A DNA stretch of 42,641 bases from Pseudomonas sp. RGM2987 (GCF_022952855.1 NZ_JALJDX010000177.1:1-42641); one strand, 5' to 3'; counted from the first letter of the stretch, positions 9,005 to 17,375 are shown. Translations and numbers: made by a program. The notes: a model not told the origin generated them from the sequence alone.

Positions 9005-9790
9005 TTGCTTATCGAGTCCCGTCGCCGCGCCTATCTGACCGCCATGCAGGTGGTCAACTGGCTGCCGCGCACCGAATTGCCGTTCGCCGCCCCGTCGCGG
9101 CCCGAGCTGCTGGTTATGCCCGAGCCGGTGGAGACCGTCCCGATTCCGGCGGTGCCGGTGGCCCGGACCGTCGCCGAGCCGTCGGCGCCTGCGCCTGAGC
9201 GGCCGAAAATCGAAGTGCCGCGGCCAAGCCTCGCTTCGACCCGGACCAATGCCAAACCGGTGGAAGAGGCCGAGCCGGAGCCGGCCCCGGTCAAGGTCCC
9301 CCACATCCCGCCGCCGCGCTTCGCCCTGCAGCTGCTGCGGGCCGGGCGTTGCCTGCTCCTGGTGGAGTTGCCCACGGGCGAGCCGTTCCAAAGCCGCGAT
9401 CCGGCGTACTTGCTGCTCAAGGACATGCTGCGCGCCGCCGGCCTGCCAGACAGCCCGCAGATCGTCGGCGAGCCGGTGCGCTGGCCGCTGTTGTCCCGCG
9501 GCACTATGGATCAGGGGCCGGAGGCGGCGCGGGATTTCGTCCAGGGTTTTGTCTCGGCGCGGCTCGAAGACGAGCCCTGCGTATGCCTGTGGCTGATCGG
9601 CCTGCCGGCGGTGAAGTTCGCCGGCGAGGCGGATGCCGAAGCGTTCAACCGCGAACTGCAGGTCGAAGGCCTGGGCTCGGCCTGGGCGCTGCCCGGCCTG
9701 GAACTGTTAATGGAAACGCCACAGCACAAGGCTGAAGTCTGGCAAGCCATGCGCCGGCTGATGGCGCGTTGGAAAGAATCGAATGAGTGA
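9005..9790 (+). CDS. holD: DNA polymerase III psi subunit (pseudomonad HolD)
   Basis: A 261-residue protein directly upstream of, and overlapping, rimI. This is the holD-rimI order of E. coli, and the equivalent P. aeruginosa gene (PA4679, as I recall) was shown to encode the divergent psi subunit of the replicase clamp loader. A short basic N-terminus (LIESRRRAYLTAMQVVNWLP) is followed by a proline- and glutamate-rich linker at about residues 28-100, then a folded domain (about 103-261) with the core LQLLRAGRCLLLVELPTGEP. The N-terminal segment would bind chi or SSB-related partners in the family. The proline-rich linker can be mistaken for TonB. The start is a TTG at 9005; an ATG at 9044 is the alternative, and neither has a good ribosome site. 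Confidence 0.78.
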   Translation: MLIESRRRAYLTAMQVVNWLPRTELPFAAPSRPELLVMPEPVETVPIPAVPVARTVAEPSAPAPERPKIEVPRPSLASTRTNAKPVEEAEPEPAPVKVPHIPPPRFALQLLRAGRCLLLVELPTGEPFQSRDPAYLLLKDMLRAAGLPDSPQIVGEPVRWPLLSRGTMDQGPEAARDFVQGFVSARLEDEPCVCLWLIGLPAVKFAGEADAEAFNRELQVEGLGSAWALPGLELLMETPQHKAEVWQAMRRLMARWKESNE

Positions 9791-10235
9791 CGCTGTATCG
9801 TTCCGCCCGATGACCGAGGCGGACCTCGACGCTGTGCTGAAGATCGAATTAGCGGCCTACAGCCATCCCTGGACCCGGGGGATCTTCCTCGACGGACTGG
9901 GCAAGTACCAGATCTGGTTGATGTTCGAAGGCCAGCAGCAAGTGGGCCATGGCGTGGTGCAGATCATTCTCGATGAAGCGCACCTGCTCAACATCACCGT
10001 CAAGCCGGAGAACCAGGGCCGTGGCCTGGGTTTGCGCCTGCTGGAGCACCTGATGTCGATTGCCTACAAGGCCGAGGCCCGGGAGTGCTTTCTCGAAGTG
10101 CGCGACAGCAACCGCAGCGCGTTCCGCCTGTATGAACGCTACGGTTTCAATGAGATCGGCCGGCGACGCGATTACTACCCGGCGGTGGGTGGGCGTGAAG
10201 ATGCGGTGGTGATGGCCTGCACTTTGGTGGACTGA
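9783..10235 (+). CDS. rimI: Ribosomal protein S18-alanine N-acetyltransferase
   Basis: A 150-residue GNAT acetyltransferase that transfers acetyl from acetyl-CoA to the N-terminal alanine of ribosomal protein S18. The acetyl-CoA-binding loop is seen as VKPENQGRGLGLRLLEHLM (about residues 73-91), and the C-terminal part has the family strand/helix EVRDSNRSAFRLYERYGFNEIGRRRDYYP. Length matches E. coli RimI (148). The ATG at 9783 lies inside the end of holD, so the two are translationally coupled, as in other gammaproteobacteria. Confidence 0.93.
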   Translation: MSDAVSFRPMTEADLDAVLKIELAAYSHPWTRGIFLDGLGKYQIWLMFEGQQQVGHGVVQIILDEAHLLNITVKPENQGRGLGLRLLEHLMSIAYKAEARECFLEVRDSNRSAFRLYERYGFNEIGRRRDYYPAVGGREDAVVMACTLVD

Positions 10236-10245
10236 GTTTCGCCCC

Positions 10246-10335
10246 TGTGGGAGCGGGCTTGCTCGCGAAGGCGGCGTCACATGTTGCAAAGATGCAAGCT
10301 GACCCACCGTTTTCGCGAGCAAGCCCGCTCCCACA
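10246..10335. repeat. REPIN (two inverted REP elements)
   Basis: TGTGGGAGCGGGCTTGCTCG (from 10246) and its inverse, beginning TTCGCGAGCAAGCCC near 10312 and ending CACA at 10335, enclose about 45 unrelated bases. It is the same element as at 3831-3928 in the opposite order. It fills the gap between rimI and the convergent acidic-protein gene. Confidence 0.9.
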
Positions 10336-10360
10336 AAGGATTTGCTGCGACTGTCGGAAT

Positions 10361-10765
10361 CTAGCGCTTGCCATCCAGCGGGTCGAGATCCGCCAGTTCC
10401 GCCTCGTCCAGCCCGTCACCCCCACCGATATCATTCTCATCGACGATACTCAGGTCCCAATCGGCCTGTTCATCATCACCGGCCTCGTGGGCATCACGGG
10501 CGCCGTCTTCGCGGATCAGGGTTTCCGGGCTCAGGTCGTCGTCGGTCGGTTGCCGATCGTCCATGGACGCACCCGTCAGGCCTGCTTCGCGTACCCGTTC
10601 AGGCGGCATCAATTGCTCGCGTTCGTCTTCCGGCAACTCGTCACCGATCTTTGCGCTGGGCTGTTCGTCGTCGAACTCCAACTCATGCATCGAGCCCATG
10701 CGGTCCTCGTTGTCGTCGATCGGTTCCGGCTGCGTGGCATCGAAGGGGCGTCGTGAATCATTCAT
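10361..10765 (-). CDS. Small, very acidic conserved hypothetical protein
   Basis: A 134-residue protein dominated by Asp and Glu, with few hydrophobic residues and no signal peptide or membrane segment; probably disordered and cytoplasmic. The start at 10765 (MNDSRRPFDATQPEP) is chosen because AGAGGAAT precedes it at good spacing; the reading frame runs further upstream without support. The equivalent position in P. aeruginosa (between rimI and the carbonic anhydrase) also holds a small hypothetical gene, as far as I recall. Function unknown. It is divergent from the carbonic anhydrase gene. Confidence 0.72.
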   Translation of the reverse strand: MNDSRRPFDATQPEPIDDNEDRMGSMHELEFDDEQPSAKIGDELPEDEREQLMPPERVREAGLTGASMDDRQPTDDDLSPETLIREDGARDAHEAGDDEQADWDLSIVDENDIGGGDGLDEAELADLDPLDGKR

Positions 10766-10897
10766 GGTAATTCCTCTGACTATGGGCCTTACTGGGTGGA
10801 CCCGCAGCGCTGCCAGGAATTCCAACGACGTCATCGAAGTGACCTCGGCAGACGGTCCGTTGTCAAAGTTGCGCACTATTCTCGAGGGCTAGACAGC

Positions 10898-11542
10898 ATG
10901 AACGAATTACAAGATCTGATTGATAACAACGCGCGCTGGGCCGATGCGATCAAGCAGGAGGATCCTGACTTCTTCGCCAAGCTGGCTCGCCAGCAAACCC
11001 CGGAATACCTATGGATCGGCTGTTCCGATGCGCGAGTGCCGGCCAACGAAATCGTCGGCATGCTGCCGGGCGACCTGTTCGTGCACCGTAACGTGGCGAA
11101 CGTGGTGCTGCATACGGACCTCAACTGCCTGTCGGTGATCCAGTACGCCGTGGACGTGCTCAAGGTCAAACACATCCTGGTGACCGGCCACTATGGCTGC
11201 GGTGGCGTGCGTGCGTCGATGCAGGACCGTCAGTTGGGCCTGATCGACGGCTGGCTGCGCTCGATTCGCGACCTGTACTACGAACATCGCGAGGCGCTGG
11301 CCCAACTGCCGACCGAAGAGGAGCGCGTCGACCGCTTGTGCGAACTCAACGTGATCCAGCAGGTGGCCAACGTCGGGCATACCAGCATCGTCCAGAACGC
11401 CTGGCATCGCGGGCAGAAGCTGTCGATCCATGGCTGCATCTATGGCATCAAGGACGGACGCTGGAAAAGCCTGGACACCACGATCAGCGGCTTCGAGCAA
11501 TTGCCGCCGCAGTATCGGCTACGTCCGGTCGGCGCGCCCTGA
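10898..11542 (+). CDS. can: Beta-class carbonic anhydrase
   Basis: A 214-residue cytoplasmic zinc enzyme that interconverts CO2 and bicarbonate. The ligands are plain: C42 and D44/R46 in CSDARVP, and H98 with C101 in HYGCGG. The downstream IYGIKDGRW segment is also typical. It is the likely counterpart of P. aeruginosa psCA3 (PA4676). The ATG at 10898 follows CGAGGG at 10884-10889; an upstream frame extension lacks a ribosome site. Conserved fold and length agree with the Can subgroup, so bicarbonate supply for biosynthesis is the expected job. Confidence 0.95.
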   Translation: MNELQDLIDNNARWADAIKQEDPDFFAKLARQQTPEYLWIGCSDARVPANEIVGMLPGDLFVHRNVANVVLHTDLNCLSVIQYAVDVLKVKHILVTGHYGCGGVRASMQDRQLGLIDGWLRSIRDLYYEHREALAQLPTEEERVDRLCELNVIQQVANVGHTSIVQNAWHRGQKLSIHGCIYGIKDGRWKSLDTTISGFEQLPPQYRLRPVGAP

Positions 11543-11552
11543 GTCCGTTTGA

Positions 11553-12080
11553 TCAGTCGCGGTGACACTGATGACGCCAGTGCCGCAGGAATTTCATCCC
11601 CTGTTCGTTGGGCGGCTCGTCATAGCCGGTGATCCAGCCATGACAGTTGGACGAGCCGCACCGGCAAGCGAACTGCCGGTATAACTTCTGTTCGGTACTG
11701 GCGTAATCCATCGTCAGGCAGTCGCCTTTGTGGATGTGGGTCAATGCCCACAGCCACAATTCGCTCATGTCCAGGAAGACATTCGGGTTGCAGGAGTGGC
11801 GAAGCAACCCGGCGAAGCGTGGGTCATACATGTGGATGTCCGGCAGGATCTGCACCGTGTACAGACGCCGTCGGCTCACGAGCAGCCCGGAGACCCGGCA
11901 CATCCGCTCCATGGCGGCGAATTTTTTCAAAGCCACGATCCCGACGCTGCGCCCGTTGGCTGCGTGCAATATTTCGAAATTGTGCACGGACGGATAACCC
12001 AGGCGGGTGCTGAGCTGTTTTTCCGGATAGATGCAGTCCGGGTCCAATGAACTGGCTGTGTCGGTCACATAAGCGGTCAT
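11553..12080 (-). CDS. SET-domain protein-lysine methyltransferase
   Basis: A 175-residue compact SET protein. The SET core motif is RHSCNPN at residues 94-100 (consensus NHSCxPN), followed by a tyrosine-containing segment MDYASTEQ (124-131) and a cysteine post-SET cluster with C139, C141 and C146 (CRCGSSNC), then YDEPPN. These features fit an S-adenosylmethionine-dependent lysine methyltransferase with a post-SET zinc site. The substrate is unknown; bacterial SET proteins are uncommon and a few have been reported to modify bacterial or host proteins. AGGGA sits six bases before the ATG at 12080, so this start is preferred over the upstream frame extension. It converges on the carbonic anhydrase gene with only 10 bases between stops, and no terminator was seen. 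Confidence 0.85.
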   Translation of the reverse strand: MTAYVTDTASSLDPDCIYPEKQLSTRLGYPSVHNFEILHAANGRSVGIVALKKFAAMERMCRVSGLLVSRRRLYTVQILPDIHMYDPRFAGLLRHSCNPNVFLDMSELWLWALTHIHKGDCLTMDYASTEQKLYRQFACRCGSSNCHGWITGYDEPPNEQGMKFLRHWRHQCHRD

Positions 12081-12212
12081 GACGGTCCCTGTCGGTGCTG
12101 GACACTCGACTTGCTGACGTTGGCGTCCTGCCAACGTGGGTGATTGACCCCATTAGCTTCATCCAAGTCGGGCGCGACATCTACTGTCAACTCTGACAGG
12201 CGCCGAAAGCGC

Positions 12213-12244
12213 TTTCCCGCGTGAGCATAGGCTTACGCGGGAAA
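12213..12244 (-). terminator. Hairpin after the secreted-protein gene
   Basis: TTTCCCGCGT and ACGCGGGAAA form a perfect ten-pair stem around a 12-base loop, starting 13 bases beyond the stop of the minus-strand gene at 12257. The T-run is short (TTTCC), so termination may be partial. It also sits in the 5' flank of the SET gene. Confidence 0.6.
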
Positions 12245-12256
12245 CACCTCTCAGGA

Positions 12257-13417
12257 TCAGACCGCTTCAGCGGGCAACGGCATCGGCACTTTCAATTGTG
12301 GAAGTTGCGACTTGATGGACGGTGTCTCGCATTTTTTCGTCGCGTCAGCCGGCGAAAGGTCGCGGATCGAGGTGTAGAACAACTCGCAAGTCTGTTCCTT
12401 TTGCGTGACCTGCCAAGTCTGCGTGCACTGGTTCAACAAGGTGCTCGGATCGGTGCCCGGCTTGCTGCCCATGCCCGCCTGCCAGCAGGCGGCGCTCAAG
12501 TCCTGGCCCATGACTTTCAAGCCGGCGGCGTCAGCCTTGGCTTCGTCCCCATCGTAGTTGGTCTTGTCCGCTGCGTACCAGATATAGCTCGGGTGGTTCG
12601 AACCCAGCACCGGAACCTTGACGCCGCCGGCCGGAGTGATGGTCGCCAGGCCGAGCACGCCAACGGTCTGGCCATACTGGGTCTTGATCCAGTTACGCAC
12701 CGGTGCTCCGAACGCCACCATCGGCAAGGCGGCCCCGCTGGCGTTCTGGGTGACCTGCTTGACCATGGTGGTCTGGTAATCGTTGAAGTAATCGTAGAGC
12801 CCTTCCAGCGTCTGGCCGGCATTGGACGGGGCGGCAATCGGGGCGATGTCGATGATGGTCTGGTAGCCTGGCGTCTGGTCGGCGGCAATGCCGTTGGCGG
12901 TCAGCAGTGTGGCCCAGCGGTCGGTGGTGGCTGACTCCAGGTAGTCCTGGGCCTGGGTCAGAGAATAGTCCGGCGGGAAATGCAGCAGTTCGACGCTCTT
13001 GCGGTTTTCCAGGGCCATGCCCAACGGCAGGAACAGGTACCAGTTGTACGACCATTTTTTGTCGCTGTTGAGTTTGGTCGCGCCGTTGTACGCCAGGTCC
13101 CCGGCGTTGAGCAGCGCAGTCAGCGGTTGACCGTAGCTCTTCGGCACACCGCTGATGCTGGCGTAGACAATGTTGTTGTCGGTCTTGACGCTGACCTTGG
13201 CGGCGCCGTAGCCGTCGCGCTGCACGCTTTGGGTCAGGTAATGCTCGACGGTCTGTTCCAGGGTCCAGTTACGAAAGCAAATGACGTTGCAGTTGTTGGG
13301 ATAGGCGAAGAGGCGGGTAACGCGTTCGGTGCTGCCCAGCTGGACATCGATGTCGTTGGCGTGTGCGGCGGCACTGAAGGCCAGCGCGGCAAAAGACAGT
13401 ACGGCGAGTTTGGACAT
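12257..13417 (-). CDS. Secreted protein of unknown function, six cysteines
   Basis: A 386-residue protein that I do not recognise. MSKLAVLSFAALAFSAAAHA is a clear Sec signal peptide with cleavage expected after AHA (residue 20). The mature part has six cysteines: two close together near the N-terminus (NCNVIC) and four in the last 120 residues, enough for three disulfides. It is rich in aromatic residues (for example KWSYNWYLFLPLG and HPSYIWYAADKTNYDG). No catalytic motif, repeat or membrane helix is evident, so it is probably periplasmic or released. AAGGAA lies eight bases before the ATG at 13417. A hairpin follows the gene; the atoE-like gene upstream has its own terminator, so this is probably a single-gene unit. 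Confidence 0.8.
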   Translation of the reverse strand: MSKLAVLSFAALAFSAAAHANDIDVQLGSTERVTRLFAYPNNCNVICFRNWTLEQTVEHYLTQSVQRDGYGAAKVSVKTDNNIVYASISGVPKSYGQPLTALLNAGDLAYNGATKLNSDKKWSYNWYLFLPLGMALENRKSVELLHFPPDYSLTQAQDYLESATTDRWATLLTANGIAADQTPGYQTIIDIAPIAAPSNAGQTLEGLYDYFNDYQTTMVKQVTQNASGAALPMVAFGAPVRNWIKTQYGQTVGVLGLATITPAGGVKVPVLGSNHPSYIWYAADKTNYDGDEAKADAAGLKVMGQDLSAACWQAGMGSKPGTDPSTLLNQCTQTWQVTQKEQTCELFYTSIRDLSPADATKKCETPSIKSQLPQLKVPMPLPAEAV

Positions 13418-13494
13418 GCTCAGTTCCTTTTCAGCGTGTGGACCCCTCGAACAGGGTGTATCCATACTGAAACAGTCTGAGCCGAAGAAAAAGT

Positions 13495-13522
13495 GGGCCG
13501 ACAGAAATATCGGCCCTTTTTT
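13495..13522 (-). terminator. Terminator after the AtoE-type transporter
   Basis: GGGCCGA and TCGGCCC pair around an eight-base loop, with T-runs on both flanks (TTTTTT plus-strand, TTTTTC minus-strand). It starts seven bases after the minus-strand atoE stop. Confidence 0.85.
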
Positions 13523-13528
13523 ATGGCT

Positions 13529-14947
13529 TTATGGCATCACTGGCGGCAAATAGCTCAACGTTGTTCCCAGTGCCCACAACAACGCCAGCACCAGAGGCGT
13601 GTGTACCAGCAACTGTACGAAGGAAAAGCCGATCAGGTCCCTGGCTTTGAGCCCCAGCACACCGAGCAGCGGCAGCATATAGAACGGATTGATCAGGTTC
13701 GGCAGCGCCTCGGCGGCGTTGTAGATCTGTACCGCCCAGCCCAGGTGATAGTTGAGGTCATTGGCCACCTGCATGACATAGGGCGCCTCGATGATCCACT
13801 TGCCGCCGCCCGAGGGAATGAAGAAGCCCAGCACCGCCGAATAGATGCCCATCAACAAGGCGTAGGTGTCATGGGATGCGATCTGTACGAAAAAGGTCGA
13901 GATGTGGTGGGCCAGTGTCTGCGCGTCGCTGCCCTTGACCGTGGTCAGCAGCGCGGCGATCGAGCCATACAGTGGAAATTGGATCAACACGCCGGTGGTG
14001 GTCGGCACCGCACGGGCCACGGCATCCAGGAAGCTTCGCGGGCGCCAGTGCAGCAGCGCACCGAGCATCAGGAACAGGAAGTTGTAGGTGTTGAGTCCGG
14101 AGATGGCGCTGATCGCAGGCTTGGTCGAGAACTCATGGAACAGCCAGCCGGCCGCCAGCAATACCAGGGCGATGGTCAGCAGCGGGCTGTGCTCCAGCCA
14201 TTCGCCGGGTCGGGTGCGCGGTTGCAGGGCAGGCATGCTGAAGCTGGGATCGATCCCGCAGGCCGTCGCATCTCGGGCGCTGTTCGGCCCCGGGGCGGTG
14301 GCGTAGGCGATGATCACGGAAATCACGATCAGGGCCAGCAGCATTACCCCGGACTGCCAGAGGAAAATGGTCTGGGTGAACGGAATGACACCGGTGATCG
14401 ACAGGATCGATGGCGGCAGGCTCGCCGGGTTGGCCTGCAATTGCGCCGCCGATGAAGACAACCCCAAGGCCCACACCGCGCCCAGGCCCAGATAGGCGGC
14501 GGCGCCGGCGGCGCGATAATCCATCTTCAGATCGGTACGCCGGGCGAGGGCGCGCACCAGCAAGCCGCCGAATACCAACGATAGGCCCCAGTTGAGCAAT
14601 GACGCGACCATCGAGATCAACGCCACCCAGGCCACCGCAGAACGGCCATTGCTTGGGATGCGCGCCAGGCGATCGATCAGCTTGACCGCCGGTGGCGAGC
14701 TGGCGACGACGTAGCCGCCGATCACCACGAAAGCCATTTGCATGGTGAAGGGGATCAGGCTCCAGAAGCCGTCGCCGAACGCCATCGCGGCCGCCGTCGG
14801 CGTTGCGCCGATCAGTTGGGTCGCCACGGCGACCACCAGCACCGCCAGCGCGGCGAACACCCAGGAGTCGGGGAACCATCGCTCGGCAAAACTGGAACAG
14901 CGCAAGGCAAAGCGGGCGGAACGGCTGTCTTCGATGTCGGTGGTCAC
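13529..14947 (-). CDS. atoE: AtoE-family short-chain fatty acid transporter
   Basis: A 472-residue inner-membrane protein of the AtoE / TIGR00366 family, with about 11-12 hydrophobic segments. Recognisable parts are SSFAERWFPDSWVFAALAV near the N-terminus, PFTMQMAFVVIGGYVVASSP, and the late FFIPSGGGKWIIEAPYVM segment typical of the family. It should import short-chain fatty acids such as acetoacetate or butyrate. The GTG at 14947 has GAGG eight bases upstream and is preferred over an upstream ATG with no ribosome site. No atoD, atoA, atoB or acyl-CoA genes are adjacent, so its metabolic partners must lie elsewhere, and the substrate is inferred from the family only. Confidence 0.87.
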   Translation of the reverse strand: MTTDIEDSRSARFALRCSSFAERWFPDSWVFAALAVLVVAVATQLIGATPTAAAMAFGDGFWSLIPFTMQMAFVVIGGYVVASSPPAVKLIDRLARIPSNGRSAVAWVALISMVASLLNWGLSLVFGGLLVRALARRTDLKMDYRAAGAAAYLGLGAVWALGLSSSAAQLQANPASLPPSILSITGVIPFTQTIFLWQSGVMLLALIVISVIIAYATAPGPNSARDATACGIDPSFSMPALQPRTRPGEWLEHSPLLTIALVLLAAGWLFHEFSTKPAISAISGLNTYNFLFLMLGALLHWRPRSFLDAVARAVPTTTGVLIQFPLYGSIAALLTTVKGSDAQTLAHHISTFFVQIASHDTYALLMGIYSAVLGFFIPSGGGKWIIEAPYVMQVANDLNYHLGWAVQIYNAAEALPNLINPFYMLPLLGVLGLKARDLIGFSFVQLLVHTPLVLALLWALGTTLSYLPPVMP

Positions 14948-15097
14948 GGCAATTACCTCGTTCTTATGGTTATGGGTATAGGTAGCGGCAAGGCTTCGGC
15001 GCTCACTTGCCAACGATAGGACAATCCCAATGACCCTGGCAGCGGATCGGGGTTCGAACTCCCCATCGGATTATTTCCTGGCTGACCCGCCACGCGC

Positions 15098-15124
15098 TTA
15101 AGAAAACTTCGGCAGGGCCGATGG
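15098..15124 (+). promoter_or_regulatory. Candidate FliA (sigma-28) promoter of the chemoreceptor
   Basis: TTAA (15098-15101), 15 bases, then GCCGATGG (15117-15124) resembles the flagellar sigma consensus TAAA-N15-GCCGATAA. It lies 45 bases before the chosen start of the PAS chemoreceptor gene, a class often controlled by FliA. The -10 matches at six of eight positions. Confidence 0.5.
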
Positions 15125-15169
15125 CAAGGGAACAGCCCCCTTTAATTCTCCTGCTGTCGGAGCATGTCC

Positions 15170-16486
15170 ATGTTCAATACCCGCTTGAAGCAGGAGCTCT
15201 TGGCTCTTCGCCAAGAACTGTCGAGCCTTGTACAAGTAAAAGAAAGCCTGGACCGCGAAATGCTTGGTCTGACACTGGACGCTGATGGGCGGATCCAGTC
15301 GGTCAATCAGAATTTTCTCGACGAATTACACTACAAGAGCCAGGACTTGATTGGCCGGTCAGTCGAAGAACTGGTCCCCGCCTATTTGAGAAGCAACGAA
15401 TTCCAGCAGCGCTTCAGAACGGCAGTGACCCGTGGTGAGCATTTCTCCGGCGCCGTGCGCCTGCTGCGCGGTAACGGCAAGGAAGCCTGGCTACGTTCGA
15501 TCCTGCAGCCAGTGCGCAATGCCGAGGGGCGCATTCGCTATTTTTCAATGTATTCCAACGACCTGACCCGTACGATCGAGAATTCTCGCGAGCACGAAAA
15601 CCTTCTTGGCGCGTTGGTACGTTCGACGGCGGTGATTGAGTTCGACCTGTCCGGGCATGTGCTGACGGCCAACGACCGCTTCCTCAACGCGATGGGCTAT
15701 AGCCTGGCGCAGATCAAGGGTAAGCATCACCGCACGTTTTGCGACCCCGAAGAATACAACAGCGCCGCTTACCAGCAATTCTGGAAGCGCCTGAACAGTG
15801 GCGAGTTCGTCGCCGGGCGCTTCAAGCGGATCGACAGCAATGGCCGGGAAGTGTGGCTGGAGGCTTCCTACAACCCGGTGGTCGACGCCAATGAGCGTTT
15901 GTACAAAGTGGTCAAGTTCGCCACCAATATCACCGACCAGGTCAACCAGGAAAAAGCCGTCGCCGAAGCGGCCAACATCGCCTACAGCACCTCGTTGCTA
16001 ACCGATAACAGCGCTCAGCGCGGCACCACGGTGGTGACCCAGGCCGTGGATGTCATGCGCGACCTCGCCCGGCACATGCAGACCGCCGGCGAGGGCATCG
16101 AGGCCCTGAACGAGCAATCGCTGGTCATCGGTACCATCGTCAAGACCATCAGCGGCATCGCCGAACAGACCAATCTGCTGGCGCTCAACGCTGCCATCGA
16201 AGCCGCCCGGGCCGGCGAGCAGGGGCGCGGCTTCGCGGTGGTCGCCGATGAAGTGCGGCAACTGGCGTCGCGTACCAGCCAGGCGACGGATGAAATCGTC
16301 GGCGTGGTCCGCCAGAACCAGGACATGGCCCGCAACGCCGTGGCCCTGATGACCGACGGCCAGCACCAGGCCGAACAGGGCCTCGCCCTGGCAGCCGAGG
16401 CGGGAACGGTGATCGTGGAGATCCAGGACGGGGCGAAGAAGGTGGTGGATGCGGTGAGTCAGTTTGCCAATCAGCTATCGACTTGA
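15170..16486 (+). CDS. Soluble PAS-PAS methyl-accepting chemotaxis protein (BdlA-like)
   Basis: A 438-residue chemoreceptor with no membrane segment. PAS domain 1 spans about residues 33-132 and PAS domain 2 about 153-255; the rest (270-438) is the signalling hairpin with the highly conserved tip [20 protein letters not shown] and the flank [21 protein letters not shown]. This layout matches BdlA of P. aeruginosa (biofilm dispersion) and energy-taxis receptors, so it probably senses redox or a cytoplasmic ligand and signals through CheA. GGAG at 15159-15162 has ideal spacing to the ATG at 15170; the ATG at 15164 is too close. The C-terminus ends shortly after the hairpin with no CheR-binding pentapeptide. 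Confidence 0.88.
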   Translation: MFNTRLKQELLALRQELSSLVQVKESLDREMLGLTLDADGRIQSVNQNFLDELHYKSQDLIGRSVEELVPAYLRSNEFQQRFRTAVTRGEHFSGAVRLLRGNGKEAWLRSILQPVRNAEGRIRYFSMYSNDLTRTIENSREHENLLGALVRSTAVIEFDLSGHVLTANDRFLNAMGYSLAQIKGKHHRTFCDPEEYNSAAYQQFWKRLNSGEFVAGRFKRIDSNGREVWLEASYNPVVDANERLYKVVKFATNITDQVNQEKAVAEAANIAYSTSLLTDNSAQRGTTVVTQAVDVMRDLARHMQTAGEGIEALNEQSLVIGTIVKTISGIAEQTNLLALNAAIEAARAGEQGRGFAVVADEVRQLASRTSQATDEIVGVVRQNQDMARNAVALMTDGQHQAEQGLALAAEAGTVIVEIQDGAKKVVDAVSQFANQLST

Positions 16487-16504
16487 ATCCTGGCGTTATT
16501 GTTT

Positions 16505-16534
16505 TTTACATATTAATTATTGTTTTGCGATAAT
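16505..16534 (+). promoter_or_regulatory. Sigma-70 promoter of the DUF2975/XRE pair
   Basis: TTTACA (16505-16510), an 18-base spacer and GATAAT (16529-16534) form a good sigma-70 promoter inside an unusually AT-rich stretch, about 45 bases before the DUF2975 start. Confidence 0.6.
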
Positions 16535-16579
16535 TTCAGGCCTATGTTTTGCGCTCCTATCATTCTGCTGGAGCTTCAC

Positions 16580-17134
16580 ATGGGCACGAATCGTCTCGCT
16601 TTGTACAGCCAGCGCATGGCTGCCGTAACGCTTGTTTTCATCGTCGCGATGATGGGCGTCAACGCCGCAGCCTGGCTCTTTCCGGAATTTGCATCACAGT
16701 ACGGCCTGGGTTTTTCGCTGACCGAGCGGCAGCTGTCGAGCCTGTCCGAAGGGGCACTGCGCCTGGCCGGTTGGCAGAGCCTGGGCGCGATCCTTCTGAC
16801 GAGTATCCCTTTGCTGGCGTTGGCGGCCGGGCTGGCCAACCTGCGGCAGTTGTTCATGCGCTATGCCCGGGGCCAGTATTTTTCCAGCGAAGCTGCGGTC
16901 TATCTGGGCCGGGCGGGCCATGCCGTCGCGCTGTGGGTATTGCTGGATTTCCTGTGCGAGCCGCTGCTCAGCGTGCTGGTGACGATCAATGAGCCGGTGG
17001 GCCAGCGATTGATTACCGTCAGCATCACCGCGCCGTCCTTCGTCGCTTTGTTTCTCGCGGCCTGTATTGCGATCATTGCCCGGATACTGTCCCAGGCCAG
17101 TGAAGTCGATTCAGAAAACCGGACCTTTGTTTGA
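16580..17134 (+). CDS. DUF2975-type four-helix membrane protein
   Basis: A 184-residue inner-membrane protein with four hydrophobic segments near residues 14-37, 70-92, 118-140 and 155-175. Size, helix pattern and the small XRE regulator directly downstream fit the DUF2975/HTH gene pair common in bacteria. The function of this family is not established; it may act as a membrane sensor or as a target of its regulator. The ATG at 16580 has GGAG seven bases upstream and is preferred to the upstream in-frame ATGs. Seven bases separate it from the regulator gene. Confidence 0.72.
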   Translation: MGTNRLALYSQRMAAVTLVFIVAMMGVNAAAWLFPEFASQYGLGFSLTERQLSSLSEGALRLAGWQSLGAILLTSIPLLALAAGLANLRQLFMRYARGQYFSSEAAVYLGRAGHAVALWVLLDFLCEPLLSVLVTINEPVGQRLITVSITAPSFVALFLAACIAIIARILSQASEVDSENRTFV

Positions 17135-17141
17135 GATTCCC

Positions 17142-17375
17142 ATGCCTATCGTGATCCAACTTGATGTGATGCTGGCGACGCGCAAGGTCAAGTCCAAGGA
17201 CCTTGCCGCCGCCATCGGCATTACCGAAGCCAACCTTTCCCTGTTGAAGCAGGGAAAGGTCAAGGGCATTCGGCTGGCGACCCTCGAAGCCATTTGCAGC
17301 TACCTGCAATGCCAGCCTGCGGACCTGCTGGTTTACCAGCCCCAGGGCGAACCGGATCAATCGCCCAGCGCCTGA
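17142..17375 (+). CDS. Small XRE-family transcriptional regulator
   Basis: A 77-residue Cro/CI-type helix-turn-helix protein, almost nothing but the DNA-binding domain: VKSKDLAAAIGITEANLSLL covers the helix-turn-helix, and AICSYLQCQPADLLVYQP is the family's closing segment. It starts seven bases after the DUF2975 gene and is probably co-expressed. The longer upstream reading lies inside the DUF2975 gene and is not needed. Its 3' end overlaps the convergent gamma-glutamyltranspeptidase gene by 19 bases. Confidence 0.87.
   Translation: MPIVIQLDVMLATRKVKSKDLAAAIGITEANLSLLKQGKVKGIRLATLEAICSYLQCQPADLLVYQPQGEPDQSPSA

Noticed and set aside
13493..14455. A 320-codon plus-strand ORF opposite atoE
   Set aside because: Starts in the terminator hairpin and is glutamine/arginine/glycine-rich low-complexity sequence; an antisense shadow.
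16580..17375. Toxin-antitoxin pair
   Set aside because: The partner of the XRE protein is a four-helix DUF2975-type membrane protein with no toxin motif; the pair is known without toxin activity.
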